A DNA stretch of 50,653 nt from JAKSCF01 sp028279945 (GCA_028279945.1 JANQMT010000062.1:1-50653); one strand, 5' to 3'; shown: positions 7,282 through 15,683, counted from the stretch's first letter. Made by a program: numbers and translations. The notes: generated from the sequence alone by a model not told the origin.

Positions 7282-8871
7282 TTATCTTGCTTTCACATCT
7301 AAATTCTCTGGGTTATTATTTTTTTTACTTAGTTTATTTGCTAATACCGTAATTATAAAGGCAGATACAAAGCCTACCAACATACTTACTGCAAAACCGA
7401 TCATATTATTTGAAAGTGTCGGTGCTATTAAAGCCGGTACATAAGCAGTTCCTTTTACATTAAATAAGCCCACTGCCATACCAGATAGTCCTGCTGAAAA
7501 AATGGCTCCAATCATAACCATCTTATTAGAAAACATAAATGGATACGCTGCTTCAACAAATGTACCAAATACCACATTAATAAAGAATCCTGGAGCCGCA
7601 ATGGTTGCTTCACTTTTTTCTCTAGGAAAAAATATATTAGCAAATGTTATTCCTGCCGATACCATTACAAGACCTGTCATATCCACAGCACCAAGAAAAC
7701 TCATCCCTGTTTTTTCCATCTCCAATAACACGATAGGCAATATTGCAGCATGATAGACCCCTCCAATAATAGCCGGCCAAATGAGCAACCCTGCTATAGC
7801 GCCTGCTAATATTAGATTATATCCTGTAGCTGTTTCGATTAATAATCTAATGCCATCTCCTAATTTTAATGCAATTGGAGCAATTAGAAAGTAAACACTA
7901 AGCCCAGAAATCAGCCCTGCGAGACCCCCAGCTACAATATTTGCTGTTGTAGCCGGAAAATTCCATCTAAAACATATCTTTATCAAGTGATAAGCAAGAA
8001 TACCAGCAAATATACCTCCGATAATCCCGCCGATTAGGCCTCCGTTAATAGATAGCGTACCTGCAACAACACCGGCAACAATTCCAACTTCATCTAATCC
8101 CGAAACTTGTTTAGCTGCAATGGCTGCCACAATAACCGGCAATGCACCGATTAATGCACTGAAAACACTTTCCAGAGCACCAAACCCAGGAATTTTACTT
8201 AGTGCAAGGATTAATGCCATAGAAATAAATCCTGGAATGGCAGCCATCATAATCCCTCTAAAGCTGATTCTGGATAATATATTGTCATCTCCTTGAGCTG
8301 CTTGGCCCCCACCCCCAATTACAGGCTTGTACTTAATTTTCCAATACTTGCTTAATGCTGAAATAGCTGCTACAGCTCTTGTCCGATTTGTTGTTCCTGT
8401 CGTTCCGGAAGTGGCAATGACATTGCCTTTTAATGATGCAATGGATGCCATAGATGTACCGCCGGTTCCTACAATAGGTATTTCCTTTGAAACGGCTGCT
8501 TGAATAGCTTGAGCGTTAATGCCTTTTGGGTCACAACTCATAACGACAAGTCCGTCTATCTCATCATTCATTATTCTACCAGCAAGTTTTTCATCATATT
8601 CCGATGCTTTTTTATTAATGGATTCCAATATCTCTGATTCTGTTGCTATAGCTTTTTTTTCTAAATCGTTCCAAACATATAGACTTGCTTTTGTATTCGG
8701 TTTAATATGATCCATAGATGCCTGAGCTGCAATAAATTGAACATCTACCACTTCTATTTCTGAGGACTCTGATTGATTTTGAATTTCACCAATTAGTTTA
8801 TCAGGCTCTTTTCCACCTAGGTTGTATAAATTCCCGCCACTACTTCCTATAATTGCAATTCTCTTTTTCAT
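7282..8871 (-). CDS. EIIC-like membrane transporter with unusual N-terminal domain
   Basis: 529 residues in two parts. Residues 1 to about 190 form a soluble Rossmann-like domain starting KRIAIIGSSGGNLYNLGG, with VVMSCDPKGIN, GTGGTSMA and ATSGTTGTTNRTR loops. Residues of about 200-515 are a glycine-rich multi-span region resembling the PTS EIIC_2 type of permease. I see no separate EIIA or EIIB gene nearby, so whether it is a true phosphotransferase permease is open. AGGAGG precedes the ATG at 8871. It is the first gene of a two-gene unit with the TIM-barrel enzyme. Two TGTACGTACA operators lie upstream, next to a GntR regulator gene. Confidence 0.72.
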   Translation of the reverse strand: MKKRIAIIGSSGGNLYNLGGKEPDKLIGEIQNQSESSEIEVVDVQFIAAQASMDHIKPNTKASLYVWNDLEKKAIATESEILESINKKASEYDEKLAGRIMNDEIDGLVVMSCDPKGINAQAIQAAVSKEIPIVGTGGTSMASIASLKGNVIATSGTTGTTNRTRAVAAISALSKYWKIKYKPVIGGGGQAAQGDDNILSRISFRGIMMAAIPGFISMALILALSKIPGFGALESVFSALIGALPVIVAAIAAKQVSGLDEVGIVAGVVAGTLSINGGLIGGIIGGIFAGILAYHLIKICFRWNFPATTANIVAGGLAGLISGLSVYFLIAPIALKLGDGIRLLIETATGYNLILAGAIAGLLIWPAIIGGVYHAAILPIVLLEMEKTGMSFLGAVDMTGLVMVSAGITFANIFFPREKSEATIAAPGFFINVVFGTFVEAAYPFMFSNKMVMIGAIFSAGLSGMAVGLFNVKGTAYVPALIAPTLSNNMIGFAVSMLVGFVSAFIITVLANKLSKKNNNPENLDVKAR

Positions 8872-9022
8872 ATTACCCTCCTATTTTTTAAGATATTTTC
8901 ACGAAATCATTTAGATTTTAAAAAATGTAGTAAAACTAAAATCTTCCTCTTTAGATTATATTATTTTTTACTATATTTTCAAATCTCCCGTTTCTTATAA
9001 TTAAATAGTTGAATAAAAAAAC

Positions 9023-9038
9023 AAATGTACGTACATTT
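9023..9038. promoter_or_regulatory. GntR-type operator, site 1
   Basis: AAATGTACGTACATTT is a perfect 16-base palindrome about 150 bases upstream of the transporter start. The core GTAC/GTAC symmetry fits HutC-subfamily GntR sites. It is the better of two related sites, whose centres are 37 bases apart. Confidence 0.65.
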
Positions 9039-9062
9039 AATCTAATCTTACTATAATCTATT

Positions 9063-9072
9063 TGTACGTACA
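9063..9072. promoter_or_regulatory. GntR-type operator, site 2
   Basis: TGTACGTACA repeats the core of site 1, with ATTT on its right flank as in site 1. A second copy of the same palindrome in one intergenic region strongly suggests cooperative binding by the adjacent regulator. Confidence 0.62.
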
Positions 9073-9154
9073 TTTCAAGTATATTTTTAAAATAAATGAA
9101 AAAAACACTACTCTTTTATGAATAGCGTAATTGAACTCCTAACATTTTTTTGAT

Positions 9155-9880
9155 TTATGCTTTTCTTGGTAAAGTGGCGGAAAAAAAATATTTGTTTCCA
9201 ATATAATAGGCTTCAACATAATAAAGGGGCCGTCCAGTGTCCAAATAAACCACTATACGCATTTCTAAAATAGCATCATGAGGTTTTATTTTCAATACTT
9301 TACTAATATGTTTAGGTGCATTTTTGGCCTCTATCATCATATCCCCATAATTAAGTTTTAAATTATAGTAGTTTTCATATAGATCGTATAATGAAATGTT
9401 GTCTTGCACTTTTTTATCAATATTGTTACATATGGACTCAGAGACAAATGCAATTTCATAGCACATGGGATCATTATTTGCTTTTCTAAGCCTCTCAATT
9501 TTAAATATTTTTTCTTCTTCATTGGCTTCTAAATGATTTAATATGTATTGTTCCGGCTTTGTTTCCTCAATCTTTATAATTTCACTACTTGGCTCTATAT
9601 TTGATGCTCTCATCTGCTCCGAGAAGCTTTCTAAAAGGGTTAATTTGTAGTTTGATTTTACCTTTCGTACAAAAGTACCCTTTCCAGCCTGCTTATATAT
9701 ATATCCTTCATTCAAAAGTATTGCAAGAGACTTCCGAATGGTATCTCTGCTAGCATCATATAACGACATTAAGTCATGCTCTGTAGGTAATTTCAACCCT
9801 GATTCCCAAGTATTATTTTGTATATTTGATTTTATTTTTTTATAAATTTCTAAGTATTTAAAATTATTCTTAGAAGGCAT
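9155..9880 (-). CDS. GntR family transcriptional regulator, HutC/UTRA subfamily
   Basis: Local repressor or activator of the EIIC-like transporter operon. Residues of about 8-75 form the winged helix-turn-helix, with GLKLPTEHDLMSLYDASRDTIRKSL and the wing GYIYKQAGKGTFV. The remaining part is a UTRA ligand-binding domain ending with PLYYVEAYYIGNKYFF, which would sense a sugar phosphate or similar effector. I chose ATG at 9880 because AAAGGAG lies in front of it; an in-frame GTG 27 bases upstream precedes that site. The gene is co-directional with the operon it probably controls. An extended -10 box lies just upstream. Confidence 0.9.
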   Translation of the reverse strand: MPSKNNFKYLEIYKKIKSNIQNNTWESGLKLPTEHDLMSLYDASRDTIRKSLAILLNEGYIYKQAGKGTFVRKVKSNYKLTLLESFSEQMRASNIEPSSEIIKIEETKPEQYILNHLEANEEEKIFKIERLRKANNDPMCYEIAFVSESICNNIDKKVQDNISLYDLYENYYNLKLNYGDMMIEAKNAPKHISKVLKIKPHDAILEMRIVVYLDTGRPLYYVEAYYIGNKYFFSATLPRKA

Positions 9881-9910
9881 GTTGTTTTCTCCTTTATATA
9901 AACTCACACT

Positions 9911-9919
9911 ATTATATCA
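9911..9919 (-). promoter_or_regulatory. Extended -10 promoter of the GntR gene
   Basis: On the minus strand TGATATAAT is a perfect extended -10 element (TGnTATAAT), about 30 bases before the regulator start. No good -35 box is visible, which is normal for this promoter class. Confidence 0.5.
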
Positions 9920-9959
9920 TAACGAAGGTTAGAGGGAGAGGGTCCAAATCTTTTTCATC

Positions 9960-9985
9960 AAAAAAAAAGCGGATCCATCATCCGC
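9960..9985 (-). terminator. Terminator of ribU
   Basis: On the minus strand GCGGAT and ATCCGC form a stem around a 5-base loop and are followed by nine T residues. It lies just after the ribU stop codon at 10009. Confidence 0.85.
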
Positions 9986-10008
9986 AACTATTATTTCTTT
10001 ATTCTTTT

Positions 10009-10584
10009 CTACCCATGAATCAATGGTGATAATTTTTTATATATGAGAAGAGTAATAACTGTAATAACTATGCCTTTAAATAGATTAAAGGGCATTATAG
10101 CATATAGCACTAAGGATTTGGCATCTGCACTTGGAAGATAGAGTGGTATCAAAACAAAATAATTAACCAAGCCACCTATTACCAACATGGTTACTACACC
10201 TAATACCATCCCCAATAAAGCAGTTCTCTTTGTTTTATTTCTTCTATAAAGCAAAGATGCAGGAAGGACCCATGCGGTTCCGATGATAAAGTTTGCCAGC
10301 TCGCCGATACCTCCTGAATATGAGCCTGTAGCAAATTTGATTAAATTTTTCACAAGTTCAATAGCCACCCCTGCCACAGGTCCTATAGCAAAGCCTCCTA
10401 AAATAGCCGGCACATCGCTGGCATCTATTCTCAGAAAATCTGGGAAAAAGAATACTACCGGGATTTCTACAAGCATCAATAAGTAAGCAATAACAGATAA
10501 GATCGCTGTTTTAACGATTAGTTGTGTCTTAAAAGAAACATTGTGTCTTCTGGTTTCTCCTATTGCCTCAACTGATTTATTCAA
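10009..10584 (-). CDS. ribU: Riboflavin ECF transporter S component RibU
   Basis: Substrate-binding membrane subunit (191 residues, about six spans) of an energy-coupling factor transporter that imports riboflavin. The family segment FLRIDASDVPAILGGFAIGP lies near residue 50, followed by AGVAIELVKNLI. The shared ECF ATPases and EcfT are not in this window. I chose TTG at 10584 because a full AGGAGG lies 8 bases upstream. Reading the frame further upstream would translate the riboswitch terminator. An FMN riboswitch with an expression-platform terminator controls the gene, so expression falls when FMN is plentiful. Confidence 0.95.
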   Translation of the reverse strand: MNKSVEAIGETRRHNVSFKTQLIVKTAILSVIAYLLMLVEIPVVFFFPDFLRIDASDVPAILGGFAIGPVAGVAIELVKNLIKFATGSYSGGIGELANFIIGTAWVLPASLLYRRNKTKRTALLGMVLGVVTMLVIGGLVNYFVLIPLYLPSADAKSLVLYAIMPFNLFKGIVITVITLLIYKKLSPLIHG

Positions 10585-10637
10585 TTTTAACGCCTCCTGT
10601 GTAAAGCTGAGTAATCCCCATAAAACCAACCAGACAT

Positions 10638-10667
10638 AAAAAAGCCCAGAAAAGAATCTTCTGGGCT
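10638..10667 (-). terminator. Expression-platform terminator of the FMN riboswitch
   Basis: On the minus strand AGCCCAGAA pairs with TTCTGGGCT (10667-10659 with 10651-10643) and six T residues follow. It lies between the aptamer and the ribU ribosome binding site, as expected for transcription attenuation. Confidence 0.88.
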
Positions 10668-10689
10668 CATGTATGCACATATCATGATT

Positions 10690-10801
10690 ATCTTCTCCCA
10701 TCCAGACTATAACTGTCGGTACCTGAATTTCACAGGTTCAACACCAATGTGCTCGCGGACTATAACCGCCGGTAGGGATTTACACCCTTCCCTGAAGATT
10801 A
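10690..10801 (-). promoter_or_regulatory. FMN riboswitch (RFN element)
   Basis: The minus strand carries the conserved RFN features in order: a P1 arm AATCTTC, GGGTG, CCCTACCGGCGGT, AGTCCGCGAGC, and the closing GGATGGGAGAAGAT that pairs back with the first arm. It lies between a strong promoter and the ribU terminator. Binding of FMN should favour the terminator and switch off riboflavin uptake. Confidence 0.95.
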
Positions 10802-10830
10802 CTCTAATAATTTATTTTATTTTCAACCAT

Positions 10831-10858
10831 ATTATATCAAATTTTTTTAATAATTCAA
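10831..10858 (-). promoter_or_regulatory. Sigma-A promoter of the riboswitch-ribU transcript
   Basis: On the minus strand TTGAAT (10858-10853) and TATAAT (10836-10831) are separated by 16 bases. The transcript would start just before the FMN aptamer. Confidence 0.7.
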
Positions 10859-10894
10859 CCCCTAAAATTCAGAGCAGGTTTGAATTTTACACCT

Positions 10895-11302
10895 TTAACT
10901 TAATCCAGTTTTAATTGCCAGTTGTGCAAATTCTTGAAAATCATTTAAATGTTCTTCAATGATCTTTCTTACAACCACTAAGTTTACAGCTTGGTAATCA
11001 TGAATCGCTATGTTTCGAAATCCTACCATGGATTTTAGCTTTAGTACAAAACCATCATCAATAACATGATTTTGATATAAAATATCAAAGGCATCTCTGC
11101 TGTTTTGAGGGATTCCCCAGCCTTTTTCAGAAATAATATACATCGCGATATCAATACAGGCTTCACAGGCTCTTTGTATATTTAAAATAATAGAATCTTG
11201 TTTTGTAAAATTATTAAGATTTTCAGGGTTATTGCCATATTCTTCTTGAATTCTTTTTGTACATCTCTCAATGGTCTGGGCTTTGTTTATAATCACATCC
11301 AT
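10895..11302 (-). CDS. hepT: HepT-like ribonuclease toxin
   Basis: HEPN-domain RNase toxin of 135 residues. The catalytic motif R-x4-H-x-Y appears as RNIAIHDY near residue 110. In the known system the MntA partner AMPylates this Tyr region to neutralise the toxin. I placed the start at the ATG at 11302, preceded by AAAGGGGAAAG; it lies inside the end of mntA, giving a 35-base overlap. Both genes are intact, so the module may be active. It lies downstream of pepV on the same strand. Confidence 0.9.
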   Translation of the reverse strand: MDVIINKAQTIERCTKRIQEEYGNNPENLNNFTKQDSIILNIQRACEACIDIAMYIISEKGWGIPQNSRDAFDILYQNHVIDDGFVLKLKSMVGFRNIAIHDYQAVNLVVVRKIIEEHLNDFQEFAQLAIKTGLS

Positions 11303-11693
11303 ATATCTTTCCCCTTTCCTTGATCTTGTCCAGTATGCATTGTCTTTCTTCATTTAGATTTGCATATTCTTTAAAAGCTTTCATCTTAAATGCAGCACTG
11401 CTTGTTTCATTCTGGTTGAATATTTCTTTACCGGTACCAATAATTTGAGCTCTAAAAACAGTAGATGCCTTTTTTAAATCAACGATATCCACATCTCTTC
11501 CGATTCTATTTGCTATTTCCTCAGCGATCATATATAGTTCATACTCATCCATTTCTTTATCACTTAAAAATGCCACATCCATATCACTTTCTTTTTTCAG
11601 TTCGCCTTTTACCGCTGATCCAAACAATATAATTAAGTAGGGCGATATATGCTGAATCAACTGTTCTTTAATGGTTTCAATCATATCAGTCAT
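11268..11693 (-). CDS. mntA: MntA-like nucleotidyltransferase antitoxin
   Basis: Minimal nucleotidyltransferase of 141 residues. The GS-x10-DxD catalytic signature runs from GSAVKG to SDMDV at about residues 25-40. Proteins of this family modify and silence HepT toxins, and this gene overlaps hepT by 35 bases, the usual antitoxin-first order. AAAGGAG lies before the ATG. The C-terminal tail after about residue 110 is longer than in some MntA proteins, partly because the gene runs into hepT. Confidence 0.9.
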   Translation of the reverse strand: MTDMIETIKEQLIQHISPYLIILFGSAVKGELKKESDMDVAFLSDKEMDEYELYMIAEEIANRIGRDVDIVDLKKASTVFRAQIIGTGKEIFNQNETSSAAFKMKAFKEYANLNEERQCILDKIKERGKIYGCDYKQSPDH

Positions 11694-11726
11694 TATATTA
11701 TTTCTCCTTTATTCATTAGTGGCTTA

Positions 11727-11746
11727 TTCAAATACGCCCCTACTTT
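11727..11746. repeat. Fragment of a GTAGGGGCG repeat
   Basis: The minus strand reads GTAGGGGCGTATTTGAATAA here, resembling one arm of the inverted repeat at 19443-19511. Only one arm is present; it straddles the pepV stop codon. Confidence 0.25.
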
Positions 11747-13134
11747 ACAAGCTCGTAGATGGCATCGGTGTAGATTTGTGTGGCGTGGAATAGGTGGTCG
11801 ATGGATATGTATTCGTTTTTTTGGTGCTCAACAGATGGCTGGCCTACAAATGTAGGACCGAAAGCAACTGCATTTTTAATAGCTCTTGCATAGGTGCCTC
11901 CACCTATAACAATGGGCCGGCTTTCCTCGTCACCCGTGTGCTTCCTATAGACATCCATAAGTGTACGTACCAATGGATGATCTAATTCAAGGTATATCGG
12001 TAATTGTTCATTTTTTTTCACAATACCAAATTCAAATTCATCTGTTACGGAACGTAGACATTCATAGACCTTCTCACCCTTTAATGTTACCGGGTACCTA
12101 ATGTTAATGGTTAGCCCCGCTGTCTTGTTATCTACTTGTATCTGGCCAACGTTAAATATTAGTTTACCTGAGACATCATCTTTCAGTAAACAGCCAATGT
12201 TTTCACCATGAAGGCTGAATCCCATCTTATCGTTATAAAATTGAATGAATTCATTGATATCATCATTAGAGAGTTTAAGCGTTCCTAAAAACTGCATCAA
12301 TATAGAAATAGCATTTAGGCCTTTATCAGGATGTGCACCATGAGCAGAAATACCTTCAGCAGTTATTTCCATACTTTTCCCTCTTACTCGTGTTCTTATT
12401 TTGTAATCTCCCTTATTAAATGCATTGACTTTATCTAGTATTTCATTATAATCTTTTGCCATTATAATGGCCTTGCAGGAATCGGGTACCATATTCGGCG
12501 CATTTCCTCCCGTAATGCTTTTGAGCAGCAATCCTTCTTCTGATGTTGACTTGATTTTTTTGATCAAGTCAAAGATTAATATACCTTTTTCTGCATGAAT
12601 AACAGGGAAATTGGCATCCGGAACAAATCCTAAATCCGGTGTTTCTTCTTTTTTCAGATAATGATGAATGCCTTCCCATTTGGAAGTTTCTTCATTAGTC
12701 CCTAATATCAGCCTTACTCTTTTATTAAATTTAACATCAGCCTCTTTTAAGGCCTTCATAGCATATAAAATAGCTGCCGCAGACCCTTTGTTGTCTACAG
12801 CCCCTCGACCATAAATTTTCCCATCTACAATCTCTCCTCCATAGGGTTCTACATCCCAACCAGAGCCTTCCGGTACTACATCCAGATGTACAAGAATACC
12901 CAGAAGCTCTTTTCCTTCTCCCATTTCTATGTATCCTGCATAGTTATCTACATTCTTCACTTTAAAACCTAATTCTTCGCCTTTATTAAGTGTATACACC
13001 AACGCTTCCTGTATCCCTTCACCAAAAGGCATATCTCCTTTTGCAGGCGCATTGACACTTTTTATCCTTAACAGCTCTTGAAGCATTTCAACCATATCCT
13101 GCTTGTATAGGTCCAATGTTTCTAAATGATTCAT
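11740..13134 (-). CDS. pepV: Dipeptidase PepV (M20 family)
   Basis: Zinc dipeptidase of 464 residues, the normal PepV length, which cleaves a broad range of dipeptides in the cytoplasm. Metal and catalytic segments are visible: HLDVVPEG near residue 83, YGRGAVDNKG near 110, GTNEETSKW near 145 and the dimerisation/lid region with SAHGAHPDKGLNA near 260. The C-terminal GGGTYARAIKNAVAFGP segment completes the active site. It follows cysQ after a spacer filled by a palindromic repeat, and precedes mntA by 46 bases. Confidence 0.95.
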   Translation of the reverse strand: MNHLETLDLYKQDMVEMLQELLRIKSVNAPAKGDMPFGEGIQEALVYTLNKGEELGFKVKNVDNYAGYIEMGEGKELLGILVHLDVVPEGSGWDVEPYGGEIVDGKIYGRGAVDNKGSAAAILYAMKALKEADVKFNKRVRLILGTNEETSKWEGIHHYLKKEETPDLGFVPDANFPVIHAEKGILIFDLIKKIKSTSEEGLLLKSITGGNAPNMVPDSCKAIIMAKDYNEILDKVNAFNKGDYKIRTRVRGKSMEITAEGISAHGAHPDKGLNAISILMQFLGTLKLSNDDINEFIQFYNDKMGFSLHGENIGCLLKDDVSGKLIFNVGQIQVDNKTAGLTINIRYPVTLKGEKVYECLRSVTDEFEFGIVKKNEQLPIYLELDHPLVRTLMDVYRKHTGDEESRPIVIGGGTYARAIKNAVAFGPTFVGQPSVEHQKNEYISIDHLFHATQIYTDAIYELVK

Positions 13135-13151
13135 ATAATCACCCCTTTATT

Positions 13152-13284
13152 AATGTATAATTAATAATGAATAATTAATAATTAAGGTGGATTTTGTTGT
13201 TCAAAATCTTTTTCTATTTAATTGTAGATTTTCTGTAAGAAAATCATTCATAATTATTCATTGTTAATTATTAATTATTCATTG
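13152..13284. repeat. Palindromic intergenic repeat, copy C
   Basis: About 130 bases with inverted ends of the ATTAATAATGAATAATTA / TAATTATTCATT type and inner GATTTTG / AAAATC arms. It fills the gap between cysQ and pepV and shares its ends with copies at 4364-4489 and 5677-5732. Its right end encodes the last two residues and stop codon of cysQ. Confidence 0.55.
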
Positions 13285-14054
13285 ATTTTTAGTTTGTTCT
13301 CTTCTTTATTAAGAATATAAAACCCTTTTTCATTTATGGTATTTTCTCGGTTGTAGATCATTTCTGAATCGTCCATTTGTCTAAAAATACCGCCTGCCTC
13401 TTCAACAACACACTGTAATGCAGCCGTATCCCATTCACAAGTTTTGCCATACCGATAATAGATTTCTGCATCCCCTTTAGCAATCATACAGCCTTTTAAA
13501 GCACTTCCTGCAAAAACCAAATGATTGATACCGTTTTCATGTAATATTCTCTTTAATTTTTCAGACGTATGGGAGCGGCTGCAAGCTGCTCTTATATTGT
13601 ATTCCCTATGGGATACTTTTATCCGTTGCACTTCTCCTTTTTCTTCCAGGAAAGCACCTTCTCCTTTTACAGCGTAAAACAAAGCTTTTTTTACAGGAAT
13701 ATAGACTACTCCCAATACAACTCTATGTTCAAAAATCAATGCAATATTGACCGTAAATTCTCCGTTTTTCTTTATAAACTCTTTAGTCCCGTCCAAGGGA
13801 TCCACAATCCAGCACCAATCGTTTTCCAATCGTTTTAAATCATCCTTCGATTCTTCAGATAAAACCGCATATTGTGGGAATTCATTCTTAAGCCTGTCTA
13901 CAATGGCCTCATCGGCTAAGCGATCCGCTTGGGTTACCGGTGACTGATCTTCTTTGTAGTCTATTTTAAATTTTTGATTGTATATCTCTAAGATAATATT
14001 ACCCGCTTCAACAGCTGCTTCTTTAGCAATTTCAAGTTCTTTACTTAGTTTCAT
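13275..14054 (-). CDS. cysQ: 3'(2'),5'-bisphosphate nucleotidase CysQ
   Basis: Magnesium-dependent phosphatase of the inositol monophosphatase superfamily, 259 residues. CysQ removes the 3' phosphate of PAP, the by-product of sulfate assimilation and phosphopantetheinyl transfer. Metal-binding segments are LSEESKDD near residue 65, WIVDPLDGTKEF near 85-96 and CEWDTAALQ near 205. GGAGAAAACA precedes the ATG. No other sulfur genes are adjacent. Its C-terminus (NE then stop) is encoded by the palindromic repeat, so the tail may be altered. Confidence 0.92.
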   Translation of the reverse strand: MKLSKELEIAKEAAVEAGNIILEIYNQKFKIDYKEDQSPVTQADRLADEAIVDRLKNEFPQYAVLSEESKDDLKRLENDWCWIVDPLDGTKEFIKKNGEFTVNIALIFEHRVVLGVVYIPVKKALFYAVKGEGAFLEEKGEVQRIKVSHREYNIRAACSRSHTSEKLKRILHENGINHLVFAGSALKGCMIAKGDAEIYYRYGKTCEWDTAALQCVVEEAGGIFRQMDDSEMIYNRENTINEKGFYILNKEENKLKINE

Positions 14055-14097
14055 TGTTTTCTCCTATCAATTTTTAGCTACAACATATATTTGGTAA

Positions 14098-15369
14098 TCA
14101 CTGATTATTTAATAAAGTAAGTTTTCCTGTTTCTTCATTTAAATATTCTTTGCCAATTATCCCAACTGTATTTTTCAATGAATTTTCTAATCTCCACATG
14201 GTCTTTTCCCCAAGTATATCCGAATGCATAAATTGTGGAATGGGCAAGATTTCATAGTATCTTTTATGATTGCCATAATATCGATTCACCCAAGTTGGTA
14301 TTATATTCACCTCTTGTAACTCCAATAGATTGGTATCCGGTTCAAACAAATACTCTACATGAGCAATCATACCATCTTCAGTATATCTGTTATTTAAAAG
14401 CTCATATCGTTGATTTGAGATAAAGTTTCCCAAGGAATAAAAAACAGCCGTTTCATGCCCATCCGCTGTTTGAATGATTTCTACAGGCTGTATCACATGA
14501 GGATGGGACCCAAATATAATCTCTACGCCTTGATTAGCAAGATGATTGGCTATTTTTTCTTGATAATGGTTCTGTTTTTTAGAGTATTCTTGCCCCCAAT
14601 GGATATAAAATATTTCCATGTGAGCTCCCGAAGTTTTCATATTTTCTATTATTTCATCCATTTTTAATAAATCTTCATCCAAGGTACTATAATTAAAGGT
14701 ATTAATAGCATCCTCAATTTCATGTGGTACCATAATACCATTGATGGTTTTATGATTTTGATATTCCGGCGTTTCATAAGTAAAAGCAGCTATTCCAATT
14801 TTAATTTGTTTAACGTCTACTATCTCATAATTTTGTTCATCAGGAAGTTGGGTCCCAACAGCAAGCATTCCCTTGTCTTCAATGACCTGAAGGGTTCTTA
14901 AAACACCCTCTTTGCCTTTATCCATGGAATGGTTATTGGATGTAACACCAACATCAAAACCACATGCGTACAGGGCGTCTACCAACGAATCCGGTGTGTT
15001 AAAACGTGGGTAACTTGAATAGTTTTTTTCTTCACCGGCAAATACGGTTTCAATATTACAAATTGCTAAGTCACATTGCTCTATATATTCTTTAACATGT
15101 TGATAGTTATTATTAAAGTCATAAATATTTTGTTCAGCATCAAATTGAGCCCTAAGCTGTGGACCATGTGTCATGATATCGCCAACAGCACCAATTTTTA
15201 TTTTAATGGGCTCAGGTTTTTCAGGCTCTTCTAAAATTTCTTCCACATTTTCAACCGCATTAGATTGAACTTCCGTATCCATTCTAGAATAACTTTCCAT
15301 GCTGATGCTAAAGATCAATAGTGCCATTATTAAAAATAATATTAGTATTAAGTTTTTTTTCTCCATCAT
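14098..15369 (-). CDS. CapA family protein (poly-gamma-glutamate capsule type metallophosphatase fold)
   Basis: Membrane-anchored protein of about 423 residues. An N-terminal hydrophobic anchor (residues 5-23) is followed by a short charged linker and a calcineurin-like CapA domain. The domain contains GAVGDIMTHGPQ near 65, CNIETVF, GVTSNNHSMDKG, FYIHWGQEY and FGSHPHVIQPVE. The capB and capC genes are absent, so a capsule role is doubtful; stand-alone CapA proteins are common in clostridia. GGTGAT precedes the ATG at 15369; another ATG follows directly. Confidence 0.85.
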   Translation of the reverse strand: MMEKKNLILILFLIMALLIFSISMESYSRMDTEVQSNAVENVEEILEEPEKPEPIKIKIGAVGDIMTHGPQLRAQFDAEQNIYDFNNNYQHVKEYIEQCDLAICNIETVFAGEEKNYSSYPRFNTPDSLVDALYACGFDVGVTSNNHSMDKGKEGVLRTLQVIEDKGMLAVGTQLPDEQNYEIVDVKQIKIGIAAFTYETPEYQNHKTINGIMVPHEIEDAINTFNYSTLDEDLLKMDEIIENMKTSGAHMEIFYIHWGQEYSKKQNHYQEKIANHLANQGVEIIFGSHPHVIQPVEIIQTADGHETAVFYSLGNFISNQRYELLNNRYTEDGMIAHVEYLFEPDTNLLELQEVNIIPTWVNRYYGNHKRYYEILPIPQFMHSDILGEKTMWRLENSLKNTVGIIGKEYLNEETGKLTLLNNQ

Positions 15370-15421
15370 TTGTATCACCACTATATATAGTATTATAAAA
15401 AATTTAAGCTTGTGATTGATT

Positions 15422-15455
15422 AAAAAAATCAGCCTGATTATACATCGGCTGATTT
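15422..15455 (-). terminator. Terminator of the nfuA-like gene
   Basis: On the minus strand AAATCAGCC pairs with GGCTGATTT around a 12-base loop, and the T run continues to seven T residues. It lies about 10 bases after the stop codon at 15465. Confidence 0.87.
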
Positions 15456-15464
15456 TGTTTGCTA

Positions 15465-15683
15465 TTATACTCCTACGACTTCTTTCACTTCGCTGAATTC
15501 TTCTTTAAGTATTTTTTCAATGACTGCTTTAAGTGTCATTTGAGCTCCCGGGCATCCGCTGCAAGCTCCTTGAAGTCGTACTTTAACAATGCCATCTTCA
15601 TAATCAACAAATTCTACATCGCCGCCATCTCTTTGTAAAAATGGTCTGACTTTTTCTAGTGCTTGTTTAATTTTATCTTCCAT
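15465..15683 (-). CDS. NifU-like C-terminal domain protein (Fe-S carrier)
   Basis: 72-residue protein consisting only of the NifU C-terminal domain. It has the two-cysteine motif CSGCPGA near residue 40 that holds a 4Fe-4S cluster between two subunits. Such proteins deliver clusters to apo-enzymes. RDGGDVEFVDYEDGIVKVRLQG is the usual sequence before the motif. Stand-alone forms of this length are common in Firmicutes. The gene is monocistronic with a promoter candidate and its own terminator. Confidence 0.93.
   Translation of the reverse strand: MEDKIKQALEKVRPFLQRDGGDVEFVDYEDGIVKVRLQGACSGCPGAQMTLKAVIEKILKEEFSEVKEVVGV

Noticed and set aside
10585..10701. N-terminal extension of ribU by 39 residues
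   Set aside because: The frame stays open but runs through the end of the FMN riboswitch and its terminator. The AGGAGG site and TTG at 10584 fit a normal RibU N-terminus.
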